7,556 nt of DNA from Candidatus Bathyarchaeota archaeon (GCA_030617005.1 JAUWWH010000035.1:1-7556); one strand, 5' to 3'. Shown: positions 1 to 6,606, counted from the first letter of the stretch. Translations and numbers: made by a program. The notes: generated by a model from the letters alone, not told the origin.

Positions 1-999
1 GAATACGCGTATAATGCACTCATTGAGGTTATGGGTGCAAATCAAGGAGAGAAAATGATTATCGTGTGTGATGATAGTAAAGAGCGAATAGGTGAAGTCT
101 TTACTAAAGCGAGTTTAAAGGCTTCATTATACACTAGAATGGAGCTCTTGGAAACTGAGCCAAATGAATATCGAGAGGAACCCTCTCAAGACATAAGAGA
201 GGTTTTTAGTGAGAGGAGACCGGATCTCGCGATTAACCTGTTGAGAGGGATAGCTGAAGAGACCCCGTTTCGGATACAACTTATCCATTTGGAAACAAGG
301 AACAAAGACATCCGTTTAGGTCATGGACCTGGAATCACCTTGGACATGTTAACTGAAGGCGCTTTAGCGTTGAACATTGCAGCATATAAGAAGATGAATG
401 CTCAAGCAGATAGAGTAATCGCAGCGACTTGGGGAGCTCAAAGAATTGAAGTGACAACACCGAATGGTACAAATGTGGAACTTTCCATTGAGAACCGAGG
501 ATTCTTCAAGGATACAACGATTACGGATGAAAAGTGGGGGAATTTACCAACCGGAGAAGTGACTGTGGGTCCCATAGAGAACAGCCTTAAAGGAGTTATT
601 GTCTGCGATTTAGCCATAGGAGGAGTGGGTCTTATAGAGAATAATTTGAAAATCATTAGTGAAGAGGGGAAAGTTAAAAGTTTAATTGGAGAGGGATTAC
701 CTAAAAAAGTTTTAGGGAAGGTTAAAAGAGCGCTCTCAACGGACATAATGGCTTCTGTCATCGGCGAAATGGGTATTGGATTAAACCCGAAAGCGCGAAT
801 TATGACGGAATTTTTAGAAAGCGAGAAGGTTTATGGGACTGTCCACTTTGCCTTCGGTCGAAATATAGATTACCCTACAGGCGGTGAAAACAACTCAGCT
901 AACCACATGGACTTTCTCATATCTGAACCTTCCGTTGTTGCTTATTTCCCTGATGTGGGGGAAGTTGAGATCATCAGAGATGGACAAATACTCGTTTAG
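1..999 (+). CDS. M29-family metalloaminopeptidase (leucyl aminopeptidase-like), 5' partial
   Basis: Probable cytoplasmic metal-dependent aminopeptidase that removes N-terminal residues from peptides (M29, thermophilic aminopeptidase T/AmpS type). The frame is open to the first base of the window: codons before the ATG at 31 read EYAYNALIEV and lead into MGANQGEKMIIVCDD, which resembles the usual family N-terminus. The true start is therefore upstream and the ATG at 31 is probably internal. Counting from that Met, the family motifs are RLGHGPGITLDM (95-106), NLPTGEV (171-177), GEMGIGLNPKARI (245-257), GTVHFAFGRN (269-278) and NHMDF (291-295). By alignment with AmpT I infer the metal ligands to be E176, E246, H272, H292 and D294, so the active site looks intact. 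The product is shorter than the ~400-residue bacterial enzymes, as many archaeal members are. The gene ends in TAG, followed by a T-rich stretch at 1013-1020 that could aid termination, and converges on the next gene 118 bases away. Confidence 0.88.
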   Translation, partial: EYAYNALIEVMGANQGEKMIIVCDDSKERIGEVFTKASLKASLYTRMELLETEPNEYREEPSQDIREVFSERRPDLAINLLRGIAEETPFRIQLIHLETRNKDIRLGHGPGITLDMLTEGALALNIAAYKKMNAQADRVIAATWGAQRIEVTTPNGTNVELSIENRGFFKDTTITDEKWGNLPTGEVTVGPIENSLKGVIVCDLAIGGVGLIENNLKIISEEGKVKSLIGEGLPKKVLGKVKRALSTDIMASVIGEMGIGLNPKARIMTEFLESEKVYGTVHFAFGRNIDYPTGGENNSANHMDFLISEPSVVAYFPDVGEVEIIRDGQILV

Positions 1000-1117
1000 A
1001 AGATAAGCATCATTTGTTTTAAATTAGAGTATTTATTAGGTAATGTGTCTGTTTATGCAAAATTGTTGGCGGTGTCTCTGTTGTCGTGGTCTGAGGTAGA
1101 CATTGTGAAAACTTGAG

Positions 1118-1921
1118 CTATTTAAGGTTCTTAATATTTTCCTTTAACTGTTTAATTTGGTCCATGACGGATACTGTCTCTTTGAAAAGGTCGTTTCGTA
1201 CCTTAATCCCTTCACGTAGTAAGAAGCTTATGGCTGCAGGGAGGTCACTGAAGACTCCGAGTTCGATCAGGGAATTGATCTTTGTCCATTCTGTAGTATT
1301 TAACAGTAAGTTCTTCTCCCAAAAATTGTCAGCTGAATTTGATTCAGGTAGATAATGAAAGGTGGGCTCATCCAGAGTTTGATTAATCGGATCTGGGATA
1401 ATCTCAAAATCCGTGTCATAGTTAGCTACGACAATACCGTCTGGTTCTGTCATAATGACGCGTAACCAGGTCATTGAACCTAGAAGATACTTCAATACTT
1501 TTGACCTTAGATAGGTTATGTTACCTTCCACGAAGGGGGTGTCTGAAAAACTCTTCTTTGCAACTATCTTGAGGAGTTCACTCTTCTTCAGATGTTTACC
1601 GATTGGTGCTAAGACGATCTGTTGAGCTAAAATGGGTTCTACTTTTCGTATCGTTACATTATTTCCAGGTGAAACCTGAGCGTTGCTTCTTATCAGATCA
1701 TTTAAGCCGATACTGTCACCGTTAAAGTCGTCTTTATCAGTTGCAACCACACGGGCTGCTGTCGTTTTTTTACCTTTAATCTCGATCAAATCACCCTCGA
1801 CAAACCCCATCTTATCAATTATCTCGGTTCCTAGCTGCGCGCCGTATCTTGGAGTTTGCTGAAAACGACCAGCGAGATCTAGTTTCACATCTACCGCGAT
1901 TACTTTAAATTCGTTATCCAT
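1118..1921 (-). CDS. Stand-alone CDC48/VAT N-domain protein with RHH-like C-terminal tail
   Basis: A 267-residue protein whose first ~175 residues match the substrate/adaptor-binding N domain of CDC48/p97/VAT. The double-psi barrel half shows FVEGDLIEIKGKKTTAARV (40-58) and LIRSNAQVSPGNNVTIRKVE (76-95). The second (Nc) half starts near LAPIGKHL (104-111) and includes RVIMTEP and IVVANYDTDFEI (154-174). No Walker A or B motif and no AAA+ module follow. Instead, after a linker (about 175-213), residues 214-243 (INSLIELGVFSDLPAAISFL, then LREGIKVRND) resemble the helix-turn-helix part of archaeal ribbon-helix-helix proteins. A charged helix runs to the end (DQIKQLKENIKNLK). In CDC48, N domains bind adaptors and substrates; here a decoy, adaptor or regulatory role is inference only. 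The ATG at 1921 has no evident Shine-Dalgarno, but a TATA-like box lies 24-31 bases upstream, which suits a leaderless transcript. It stops with TAG. Confidence 0.8.
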   Translation of the reverse strand: MDNEFKVIAVDVKLDLAGRFQQTPRYGAQLGTEIIDKMGFVEGDLIEIKGKKTTAARVVATDKDDFNGDSIGLNDLIRSNAQVSPGNNVTIRKVEPILAQQIVLAPIGKHLKKSELLKIVAKKSFSDTPFVEGNITYLRSKVLKYLLGSMTWLRVIMTEPDGIVVANYDTDFEIIPDPINQTLDEPTFHYLPESNSADNFWEKNLLLNTTEWTKINSLIELGVFSDLPAAISFLLREGIKVRNDLFKETVSVMDQIKQLKENIKNLK

Positions 1922-1944
1922 CTCAAAGAGATATTGATTGAGCG

Positions 1945-1952
1945 ATATTATA
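1945..1952 (-). promoter_or_regulatory. Possible TATA box of the CDC48-N gene
   Basis: On the minus strand this reads TATAATAT, 24-31 bases before the ATG at 1921. That distance would place transcription initiation at or next to the start codon, in keeping with the lack of a Shine-Dalgarno. In AT-rich sequence the match is weak evidence. Confidence 0.3.
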
Positions 1953-2078
1953 CGTCATTTTTTTACATAATTGATTAAAATGGGATGAAACTGGATAGGA
2001 AAAATTGTCTCAAAAATGTAATTGAGAACCGCAACACCTCAATTCATGTAATAGTCACAGATATAGCTCAGAGTTACT

Positions 2079-2097
2079 CAAACCAACATTTAGTTTA
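2079..2097. repeat. Imperfect 19-base direct repeat, copy 1 (beyond the trkH stop)
   Basis: CAAACCAACATTTAGTTTA here and CAAACCAAGATTTAGTCTA at 3701-3719 agree at 17 of 19 bases in the same orientation and bracket trkH. In AT-rich sequence a match of this quality could arise by chance. Confidence 0.3.
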
Positions 2098-2176
2098 ATG
2101 GCATATAACATCCGCATTTACCCCTTATGAGACGGACTGTTTGAACATAAATCGCTCTTAGAAGGATGGTGAGTGT

Positions 2177-3616
2177 TTATGTTTTATTGGACTGAATTGA
2201 AGTCTTGATGAATCTTGTGAGAATGATGATAGGCAGTACTTCAAAGTAGCCAAAGAGCATGAGGATGATGAAGAATGTTTTACCTAGGAGATGGATTTGG
2301 GAGACATCAAGAATTTGAGGTCCAGTGTTCCCTAACGCTCCTCCAACTTGGAAGAGGATGTCTATGAAGGAATGATTAGATAGGAAGGGGTATAGAGCAA
2401 ACACTCCAATCACTAGGATCACAAGAAAGATGGCAATGTAGGTGAGGTCTTCCTTCGTTTTTTTATCAATCGTGATCCTTTTGCTTTGGGAAAAATATTT
2501 TGAGAGTTTAGGGAGGGTGGTGAGAAGGCTGTATATGCGTGTTAATTTTATGGCGCCTGCTCCTGACCAAGCTGAACCACCCATAATGGAAATAATGAAG
2601 ATGGTCAGCTTCTCTCCGATAGTCCATTGTGAGAGATCCATGGCGTTGTAACCGGTGCCTGATAAGGCTGTGACTGTGTGGAAGACGGCTTGACGCAGAG
2701 CAGTAAAGATGGGTAAGCCAAGTCTCATGACAAAGGGGATCAGAAGCAGGACTGTTCCTATGAGAATTGTGGGAAACATTACTTTCAATTCGTCCAAGTC
2801 AAGTTTGTATATTGAAGATATCGCAGTTTGTATCTTTCGTCTAAATAATAAACCGGTGAGAAGGATGAAGCTCGTCATGCCAAGGATGCTCATGGTTGTG
2901 AGGATAAGGCTTATGGCTGTTTGGTTGAAAGCTGTGCTCTGTTCAAAGTAAAGGACGCCTAGATTCTTGGTTGAGAAACCCCCAGTGGATATGGCTGTCA
3001 TCGCGTGGTTCAATGCGTCAAAAAGGTTTAATCCTCCGAGAAAGAGTAAGGAGAGGAAGCCGATACTTGTTACCGCGAGGTAGAATAGAAACATCTGTTT
3101 CATCAACGTTGAGAGGTTCACACTAACATCTCTATTCATCCCCCTCGCTTCCGCGAAGGCTTCTAAGGCTCTTCCTTTTAGAAGTAAAAGGAAGATGGTG
3201 ATCAAACCCATACCACCTAGCCATTCAGTTGTACTTCGCCAGAATAGGACACTCTTATTGAAGGATTCAACGTCTAAGAATGCTGTCATCCCACACGTGG
3301 TGAATCCTGAGGTGCTCTCAAAGAGTGCGTCAATACCACTAGTCCCCTCAATAAAGAGGTATGGAAGTGCACCGAGCGGAATGGCTATTAGAAAGATCAA
3401 AGCTAAGAAAGAGATGGATAATTGCTGAGTGAGAGCTTCCGTGGTTCTTACTCGTCTCAGGAACGTACCGATAAGCATTAAGATGATCGACATCACAGCG
3501 AAGAAGATGGCTGCATCCTGCTCACGGTAGAGGGATGCGCAGAGTGTAGTCAATGAACTCGCAGCGCTCAGGATCAATAGTGAGAGTCCGAGGTATCGTA
3601 AACCGTTTCTGAACAT
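2177..3616 (-). CDS. trkH: TrkH/TrkG/KtrB-family potassium channel-like transporter subunit
   Basis: Integral membrane subunit (479 residues, normal length for TrkH) that forms the potassium permeation path of a Trk/Ktr uptake system. It shows the fourfold M1-P-M2 repeat of the superfamily. The pore-loop signatures are STSGFTTCGMT (101-111), AISTGGFS (208-215), ALSGTGYN (317-324) and ALGNTGPQ (427-434), each keeping the filter glycine. WLGGMG (132-137) follows the first loop. The glycine-rich intramembrane loop after the third is GGSAWSGAGAIKLTR (346-360), slightly unlike the common GGSSGSTAGGIK form. Hydrophobic helices fill the rest (e.g. 9-27, 36-52, 66-88, 174-194, 283-296, 393-411, 446-469). 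The usual cytoplasmic partner TrkA/KtrA (RCK, NAD-binding) is not in the window. A good TATA box lies 31-39 bases upstream of the ATG at 3616, implying a very short leader; there is no clear Shine-Dalgarno. It stops with TAA. No sign of damage. Confidence 0.93.
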   Translation of the reverse strand: MFRNGLRYLGLSLLILSAASSLTTLCASLYREQDAAIFFAVMSIILMLIGTFLRRVRTTEALTQQLSISFLALIFLIAIPLGALPYLFIEGTSGIDALFESTSGFTTCGMTAFLDVESFNKSVLFWRSTTEWLGGMGLITIFLLLLKGRALEAFAEARGMNRDVSVNLSTLMKQMFLFYLAVTSIGFLSLLFLGGLNLFDALNHAMTAISTGGFSTKNLGVLYFEQSTAFNQTAISLILTTMSILGMTSFILLTGLLFRRKIQTAISSIYKLDLDELKVMFPTILIGTVLLLIPFVMRLGLPIFTALRQAVFHTVTALSGTGYNAMDLSQWTIGEKLTIFIISIMGGSAWSGAGAIKLTRIYSLLTTLPKLSKYFSQSKRITIDKKTKEDLTYIAIFLVILVIGVFALYPFLSNHSFIDILFQVGGALGNTGPQILDVSQIHLLGKTFFIILMLFGYFEVLPIIILTRFIKTSIQSNKT

Positions 3617-3646
3617 GAATCTTCATCGTCTCTAATCTTAGGTTCA

Positions 3647-3655
3647 TATTTATAA
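3647..3655 (-). promoter_or_regulatory. TATA box of trkH
   Basis: On the minus strand this reads TTATAAATA, an excellent archaeal TATA box, preceded by a purine-rich AAAGA that could serve as BRE. It lies 31-39 bases before the trkH ATG, so the transcript should start about ten bases before the start codon. Confidence 0.6.
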
Positions 3656-3693
3656 TTCTTTAAGTCACAAAATGACGTGCGGGGTTTCTTTAC

Positions 3694-3707
3694 TGGTTTA
3701 CAAACCA
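3694..3707. promoter_or_regulatory. Palindrome TGGTTTACAAACCA upstream of trkH, possible operator
   Basis: A perfect 6-base inverted repeat around a 2-base centre (TGGTTT-AC-AAACCA), centred about 45-50 bases upstream of the trkH TATA box. Its size and position suit a dimeric winged-helix or HTH regulator, possibly an activator since it lies upstream of TATA. No regulator can be named. Confidence 0.3.
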
Positions 3708-3719
3708 AGATTTAGTCTA
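3701..3719. repeat. Imperfect 19-base direct repeat, copy 2 (upstream of trkH)
   Basis: This is the partner of 2079-2097 (17 of 19 bases identical). Its left part overlaps the right arm of the palindrome at 3694-3707; copy 1 lacks the palindrome. Confidence 0.3.
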
Positions 3720-3919
3720 GATTAGAATTATCCTCCAAAAGAGAGCTGGGAACAGAGAAGATGGGGTGAACTAGATCATGGGGAAGAGTGGAAGTGTTTT
3801 CAAGCCGTTATCACTTAAAACTGGGATAATGTTTGATGAGGCACTTGATATATGAAAAAAAATTCTCGGTTTCCAACGTTCAGTTCAGATTTATTGATAA
3901 TAAGTATATTACGTCTGTA

Positions 3920-3928
3920 TTTATAAAA
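3920..3928 (+). promoter_or_regulatory. TATA box of the secreted-protein gene at 3971
   Basis: TTTATAAAA is a near-ideal archaeal TATA box ending 42 bases before the ATG at 3971. It predicts initiation near 3950 and a leader of about 20 bases. Confidence 0.5.
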
Positions 3929-3970
3929 AGAAGAATGAGATACTTAAAATTGTCTTTAAAAAAGTCGTGA

Positions 3971-4864
3971 ATGGAGCTGTCTTTTCTAAGCAAAGTTGAT
4001 GGGAAAAAATTTACTTTAATGCTATCATTGCTACTCCTGATCTCCATAGTTGCTATACCTTTGGGGTTTGCTGAGTTTACAGGAGATAACTATGTGGAGT
4101 TTGTGTCTGCAGTTGATAATGGGAATGGCACACAGACTTGGATGTATCATGTTATGATCACGAGTCCACGATCCCATTGGACCATAGATTGGTATGGGGG
4201 ACCAAACTCGATAGTCGGTGCGTCGCATGACTACGAGTACAGTGAGGATTGGGGTGGATTGGTTAATACGGATCTTCATGGGATACGATTTGAGATGGAT
4301 ACTGAGCTGAAGGGGATGGTCGTGACATATTGGTTCACACTTGATGGGGTCTATGAGATGGGCCCGATTGAAGTGGGAATAGTCAATGCTTCTCCTGAGA
4401 ATGTAACAGGAGGTCGCATTCTTGACACTGTAATAAGCCCAGTATTCACATATAGCCTCACTTTGAAGATGGAGGGAGAAGATTTGGCGTACATAGTAGC
4501 TGTTGCAGAGACGGACTGCGTATTCATAACTTCTGTGACGTTTAACTGGTTTGGGCCTTTCGAGACTGAAAGGGAAGATGGACCTTATGAGACGAAGTTA
4601 GGGAATCCTGTATGGATTGATGTTGACAGCGAGTTGTCAGGTGGCTTTGTAGCTCAACGTAAGGTGATTGAGGATTATTTAGGGTATTGGTATGTGAACA
4701 CTGAGTTTAAAGGTGGGAAGCATAAAGGTGCAGCTGATGAAATTCTAGGTCTTTCAATTCCCACATCCTTGTTTCTGAACCTACCATTAGCTCAGTTCCT
4801 CTATTATTATTGTAAGCTATTTCTAAATATGGATCCTTCTCTACCTCTAATCCTTTTGAAATAA
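3971..4864 (+). CDS. Secreted or membrane-anchored protein of unknown function
   Basis: A 297-residue protein with a Sec-type signal: a charged N-terminus (KVDGKK), a hydrophobic core at about 14-33 and a plausible cleavage after GFA (34). The mature part is rich in aromatic, acidic and beta-type residues and looks like an extracellular beta-sandwich. The stretch DNGNGTQTWMYHV with SHWTIDW (49-61, 69-75) resembles the 'NGT.TW.Y.V ... SHW' pattern of some secreted archaeal and bacterial domains, but I cannot assign a family. A second segment (about 158-197, ending VTFNWFGPF) has a similar alternation and may be a diverged repeat. Three N-glycosylation sequons (N52, N139, N144) are visible. The C-terminus is odd: a hydrophobic segment (about 259-286, with LFLNLPLAQFLYYY) followed only by NMDPSLPLILLK, so it may be an anchor or a frame-shifted end. 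The gene has its own TATA box (3920-3928), no strong Shine-Dalgarno, and a TAA stop. Confidence 0.75.
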   Translation: MELSFLSKVDGKKFTLMLSLLLLISIVAIPLGFAEFTGDNYVEFVSAVDNGNGTQTWMYHVMITSPRSHWTIDWYGGPNSIVGASHDYEYSEDWGGLVNTDLHGIRFEMDTELKGMVVTYWFTLDGVYEMGPIEVGIVNASPENVTGGRILDTVISPVFTYSLTLKMEGEDLAYIVAVAETDCVFITSVTFNWFGPFETEREDGPYETKLGNPVWIDVDSELSGGFVAQRKVIEDYLGYWYVNTEFKGGKHKGAADEILGLSIPTSLFLNLPLAQFLYYYCKLFLNMDPSLPLILLK

Positions 4865-4943
4865 TCACTTAACAATCTAAATTAGGATTATACTCATATA
4901 ACTAACTAAAAAAAAACCTGGATTACTCAGTTTAATATGGTTT

Positions 4944-5039
4944 ATGCTCAGAATAGGTACTAATCCATACAGAGCTGTTTATTCATATCAAAAAATTTCT
5001 GATGCGCGCGTTAATTGGATTTCTTTTGATGATTATTAA
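4944..5039 (+). CDS. Possible small ORF or gene remnant, 31 codons
   Basis: The ATG at 4944 opens a 31-codon frame starting MLRIGTNPYRAVYSYQKISD and ending VNWISFDDY before TAA. The residue mix (aromatic, charged, Trp, Asp-Asp) looks more like real protein than random AT-rich translation. The frame is open back to a stop at 4899-4901 without another ATG. After the TAA, a different frame continues KTLKTDRVFDDAV, which would fit a frame-shifted remnant of a longer gene. There is no good Shine-Dalgarno. I recognise no family, and chance remains quite possible. Confidence 0.22.
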   Translation: MLRIGTNPYRAVYSYQKISDARVNWISFDDY

Positions 5040-5133
5040 AAACATTAAAGACTGACCGAGTTTTTGATGATGCTGTATGAATGATCAAATATGTGAATCA
5101 TGGGGAACTATATGTTTACAGAGGAATTGTTAT

Positions 5134-5142
5134 CTTTAAATG
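5134..5142 (+). promoter_or_regulatory. Possible TATA box of the epimerase gene
   Basis: CTTTAAATG lies 28-36 bases before the TTG start at 5170, which would give a leader of only a few bases. The purine-rich GAAGGGAAGGAA (5155-5166) just before the start could instead, or also, act in ribosome binding. Confidence 0.33.
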
Positions 5143-5169
5143 TTGGAGAATTAGAAGGGAAGGAACTCG

Positions 5170-6249
5170 TTGCTGAAGATTTCAATAATACTTGGGACTC
5201 GACCTGAAATAATAAAGATGTCTCCAATTATTAAAAAACTTGAATGTTTACGTTTAAATTATTTTATCTTGCATACCGGTCAACACTACTCTTACAATAT
5301 GAATAAAGTTTTCTTCGACCAACTGAAGCTTCCTGAACCTAGTTATAATCTTGGTATCAGGTCAGGCACTCAGGCGGAGGAGGTTGGGAAAATGTTAATG
5401 GGAGTGGAGACAATACTTCAGAAGGAAAGTGCTGAGATAGTACTAGTTGAAGGGGACACAAATAGTGTCTTGGCAGGTGCGTTGGCTGCAGCCAAACTGG
5501 GGATAAAAGTTGGACATGTTGAGGCTGGTCTAAGGAGTTACGACAAGGAAATGCCTGAGGAAATTAATAGAGTTTTAACTGATCATTTATCAGATTATCT
5601 CTTTGCCCCAACAGAAAATTCTAGGCAAAACTTGTTAAAAGAGGGGATTGATGAAGAGAAGATTGTAGTAACAGGAAATACAATTGTAGACGCCGTTTAC
5701 CAAAACTCCAAATTGTCTGAGGGTAATAACGTTTTAGAAGAACTTGGACTTGAAGAGGATGATTACTTCCTTGTCACTATTCATAGACAGGAGAACGTTG
5801 ATAATAAAGAGAGGTTTCATGGAATTTTGAAAGGGTTAGAGAGTATAGGAGAGGAGTTTGAAAAACCTGTTATCTATCCTATTCACCCCAGATCTAGGAA
5901 AATGTTGAATGAATTGAGTATAAATGTAAGTGGGATTCGGTTTATGAACCCTTTTGACTATCTTAGTTTTCTCCATCTTGAGAGTAGAGCAAAAGTAATA
6001 CTGACTGATTCAGGTGGAATTCAGGAGGACGCTTGCATTTTAGGTGTTCCTTGCGTGACTTTAAGGGATAATACAGAGAGGCCTGAAACTTTGGAAATAG
6101 GTGCAAATGTCTTAGCTGGAACAAGTTCAGTCGAGATTGTAGAAAAAGTTAGAAGCATATTGAATAAGAAGCATGATTGGAAGCATCCGTTTGGGGACGG
6201 TAAAGCTGCTATGAGAATAGTTAATGAATTAAAACATAGGTTCAGCTGA
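5170..6249 (+). CDS. wecB: UDP-N-acetylglucosamine 2-epimerase (non-hydrolysing)
   Basis: Cytoplasmic enzyme that interconverts UDP-GlcNAc and UDP-ManNAc, the precursor of ManNAc/ManNAcA units in archaeal surface glycans and N-glycans. At 359 residues it has normal length and the GT-B-like fold signatures: GTRPEIIKMSPI (9-20), HTGQHYSYNM (35-44), GDTNSVLAG (95-103), GHVEAGLRS (115-123), MPEEINR (128-134), TGNTIVDA (168-175), TIHRQEN (203-209), IHPRSR (238-243), TDSGGIQED (279-287) and RDNTERPET (299-307). Residues usually linked to catalysis are present (D96, E118, E131, H205). The start is unusual: an in-frame TAG lies at 5152-5154 and no ATG or GTG occurs before GTRPE, so TTG at 5170 is the best start (CTG at 5173 is next). 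The gene appears to stand alone, with no other sugar-nucleotide or glycosyltransferase gene in the window. It ends in TGA, followed by a T-rich run (6253-6265) that may terminate transcription. Confidence 0.95.
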   Translation: MLKISIILGTRPEIIKMSPIIKKLECLRLNYFILHTGQHYSYNMNKVFFDQLKLPEPSYNLGIRSGTQAEEVGKMLMGVETILQKESAEIVLVEGDTNSVLAGALAAAKLGIKVGHVEAGLRSYDKEMPEEINRVLTDHLSDYLFAPTENSRQNLLKEGIDEEKIVVTGNTIVDAVYQNSKLSEGNNVLEELGLEEDDYFLVTIHRQENVDNKERFHGILKGLESIGEEFEKPVIYPIHPRSRKMLNELSINVSGIRFMNPFDYLSFLHLESRAKVILTDSGGIQEDACILGVPCVTLRDNTERPETLEIGANVLAGTSSVEIVEKVRSILNKKHDWKHPFGDGKAAMRIVNELKHRFS

Positions 6250-6399
6250 ATATCTTTTATTTCTCAAATCTTGATCTAAACTCTTTGATAATTACAAAAA
6301 AGAACATAAAAGATTGTAAGCGTCTGTATTATGCTTGAACAATTTCGAAACAAAATGTTTAATGAAGATACTAAATGAATTCTTTGAATCCACTGTTAA

Positions 6400-6525
6400 A
6401 TGCCAAGGATTAAAGTAGGTAAAAAACAGACCACTGAAGCGTTGATCGGTGAAGAAGCTTATGTTTTCGCCTAATATCTGAGAAACGAACTGAATTATTG
6501 GACAGCTTGAGGAGTTATCCTCTGA
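6400..6525 (+). pseudogene. Possible decayed ORF, 5' fragment of unknown gene
   Basis: From the ATG at 6400 the frame reads MPRIKVGKKQTTEALIGEEA, then YVFA, TAA (6472-6474), YLRNELNYWTA, TGA, GVIL, TGA. The stretch either side of the first stop reads naturally as one helix-rich segment (YVFA-x-YLRNELNYWTA), where GAA to TAA would account for the stop. It faintly resembles the N-terminal core-binding segment of tyrosine recombinases, but that is a guess. Next to the other remnants it fits the picture of a decaying island. Confidence 0.25.
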
Positions 6526-6527
6526 TC

Positions 6528-6567
6528 AAAAATAATTAACATACTAAACATAATCGAAATTATTTTT
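6528..6567. repeat. AT-rich inverted repeat, 10-base arms
   Basis: AAAAATAATT (6528-6537) and AATTATTTTT (6558-6567) are perfect reverse complements separated by 20 bases. They lie about 40-80 bases before the SnoaL-like remnant. In this AT-rich setting it may be a weak hairpin, a regulatory site or chance. Confidence 0.3.
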
Positions 6568-6606
6568 AAATCAAATGATATTATCTGAAATATTGATGTG
6601 AAATAA

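Larger units (their letters stand above)
3617..3970. other. Divergent intergenic region between trkH and the secreted-protein gene
   Basis: This 354-base stretch serves two divergent genes. It holds the trkH TATA box (3647-3655, minus), a 14-base palindrome (3694-3707), one copy of a 19-base repeat (3701-3719) and the TATA box of the plus-strand gene (3920-3928). A 25-codon ORF at 3778-3855 (MGKSGSVFKPLSLK... ending ALDI) sits eight bases behind GGGGTGA. I cannot assign it and consider it unproven. A second mini-ORF (3935-3970, MRYLKLSLKKS) ends in TGA directly abutting the ATG at 3971, but it starts upstream of the transcription start expected from the TATA box. Nothing else is recognisable here. 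Confidence 0.6.
4865..5169. other. Intergenic region between the secreted-protein gene and the epimerase
   Basis: This 305-base stretch contains a nine-base A run (4908-4916), a 31-codon ORF (4944-5039, listed separately) and a second short ORF (5100-5207). The latter begins MGNYMFTEELLSLNVGELEG and overlaps the start of the epimerase gene in another frame. It also contains the possible epimerase TATA box at 5134-5142. No RNA gene or clear hairpin terminator was seen. Confidence 0.5.
6250..6606. other. Gene-poor AT-rich region after the epimerase
   Basis: This 357-base stretch begins with a T-rich run (6253-6265) that could end epimerase transcription. It then carries a broken ORF fragment at 6400-6525 and a 10-base inverted repeat (6528-6567), followed by a weak TATA-like TTTTTAAATC (6563-6572) ahead of the next remnant. 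A 15-codon ORF at 6331 (MLEQFRNKMFNEDTK) is too short to support. Confidence 0.45.

Noticed and set aside
438..761. Minus-strand 107-codon ORF inside the aminopeptidase gene
   Set aside because: It is an antisense shadow of a gene with clear M29 motifs; no independent signals.
1113..1355. Plus-strand 80-codon ORF over the end of the CDC48-N gene
   Set aside because: It is an antisense shadow of the helical tail of that gene.
2058..2100. tRNA-like TATAGCTCAG stretch in the gap between the CDC48-N gene and trkH
   Set aside because: It resembles a D-arm start, but there is no acceptor stem, anticodon arm or GGTTCAAATCC-type T arm at proper spacing.
3935..3970. Eleven-codon upstream ORF abutting the ATG at 3971
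   Set aside because: It begins upstream of the transcription start expected from the TATA box at 3920-3928, so it is unlikely to be in the mRNA.
4031..4279. Minus-strand ORF within the secreted-protein gene
   Set aside because: It is a shadow frame; the plus strand has signal peptide, promoter and sequons.
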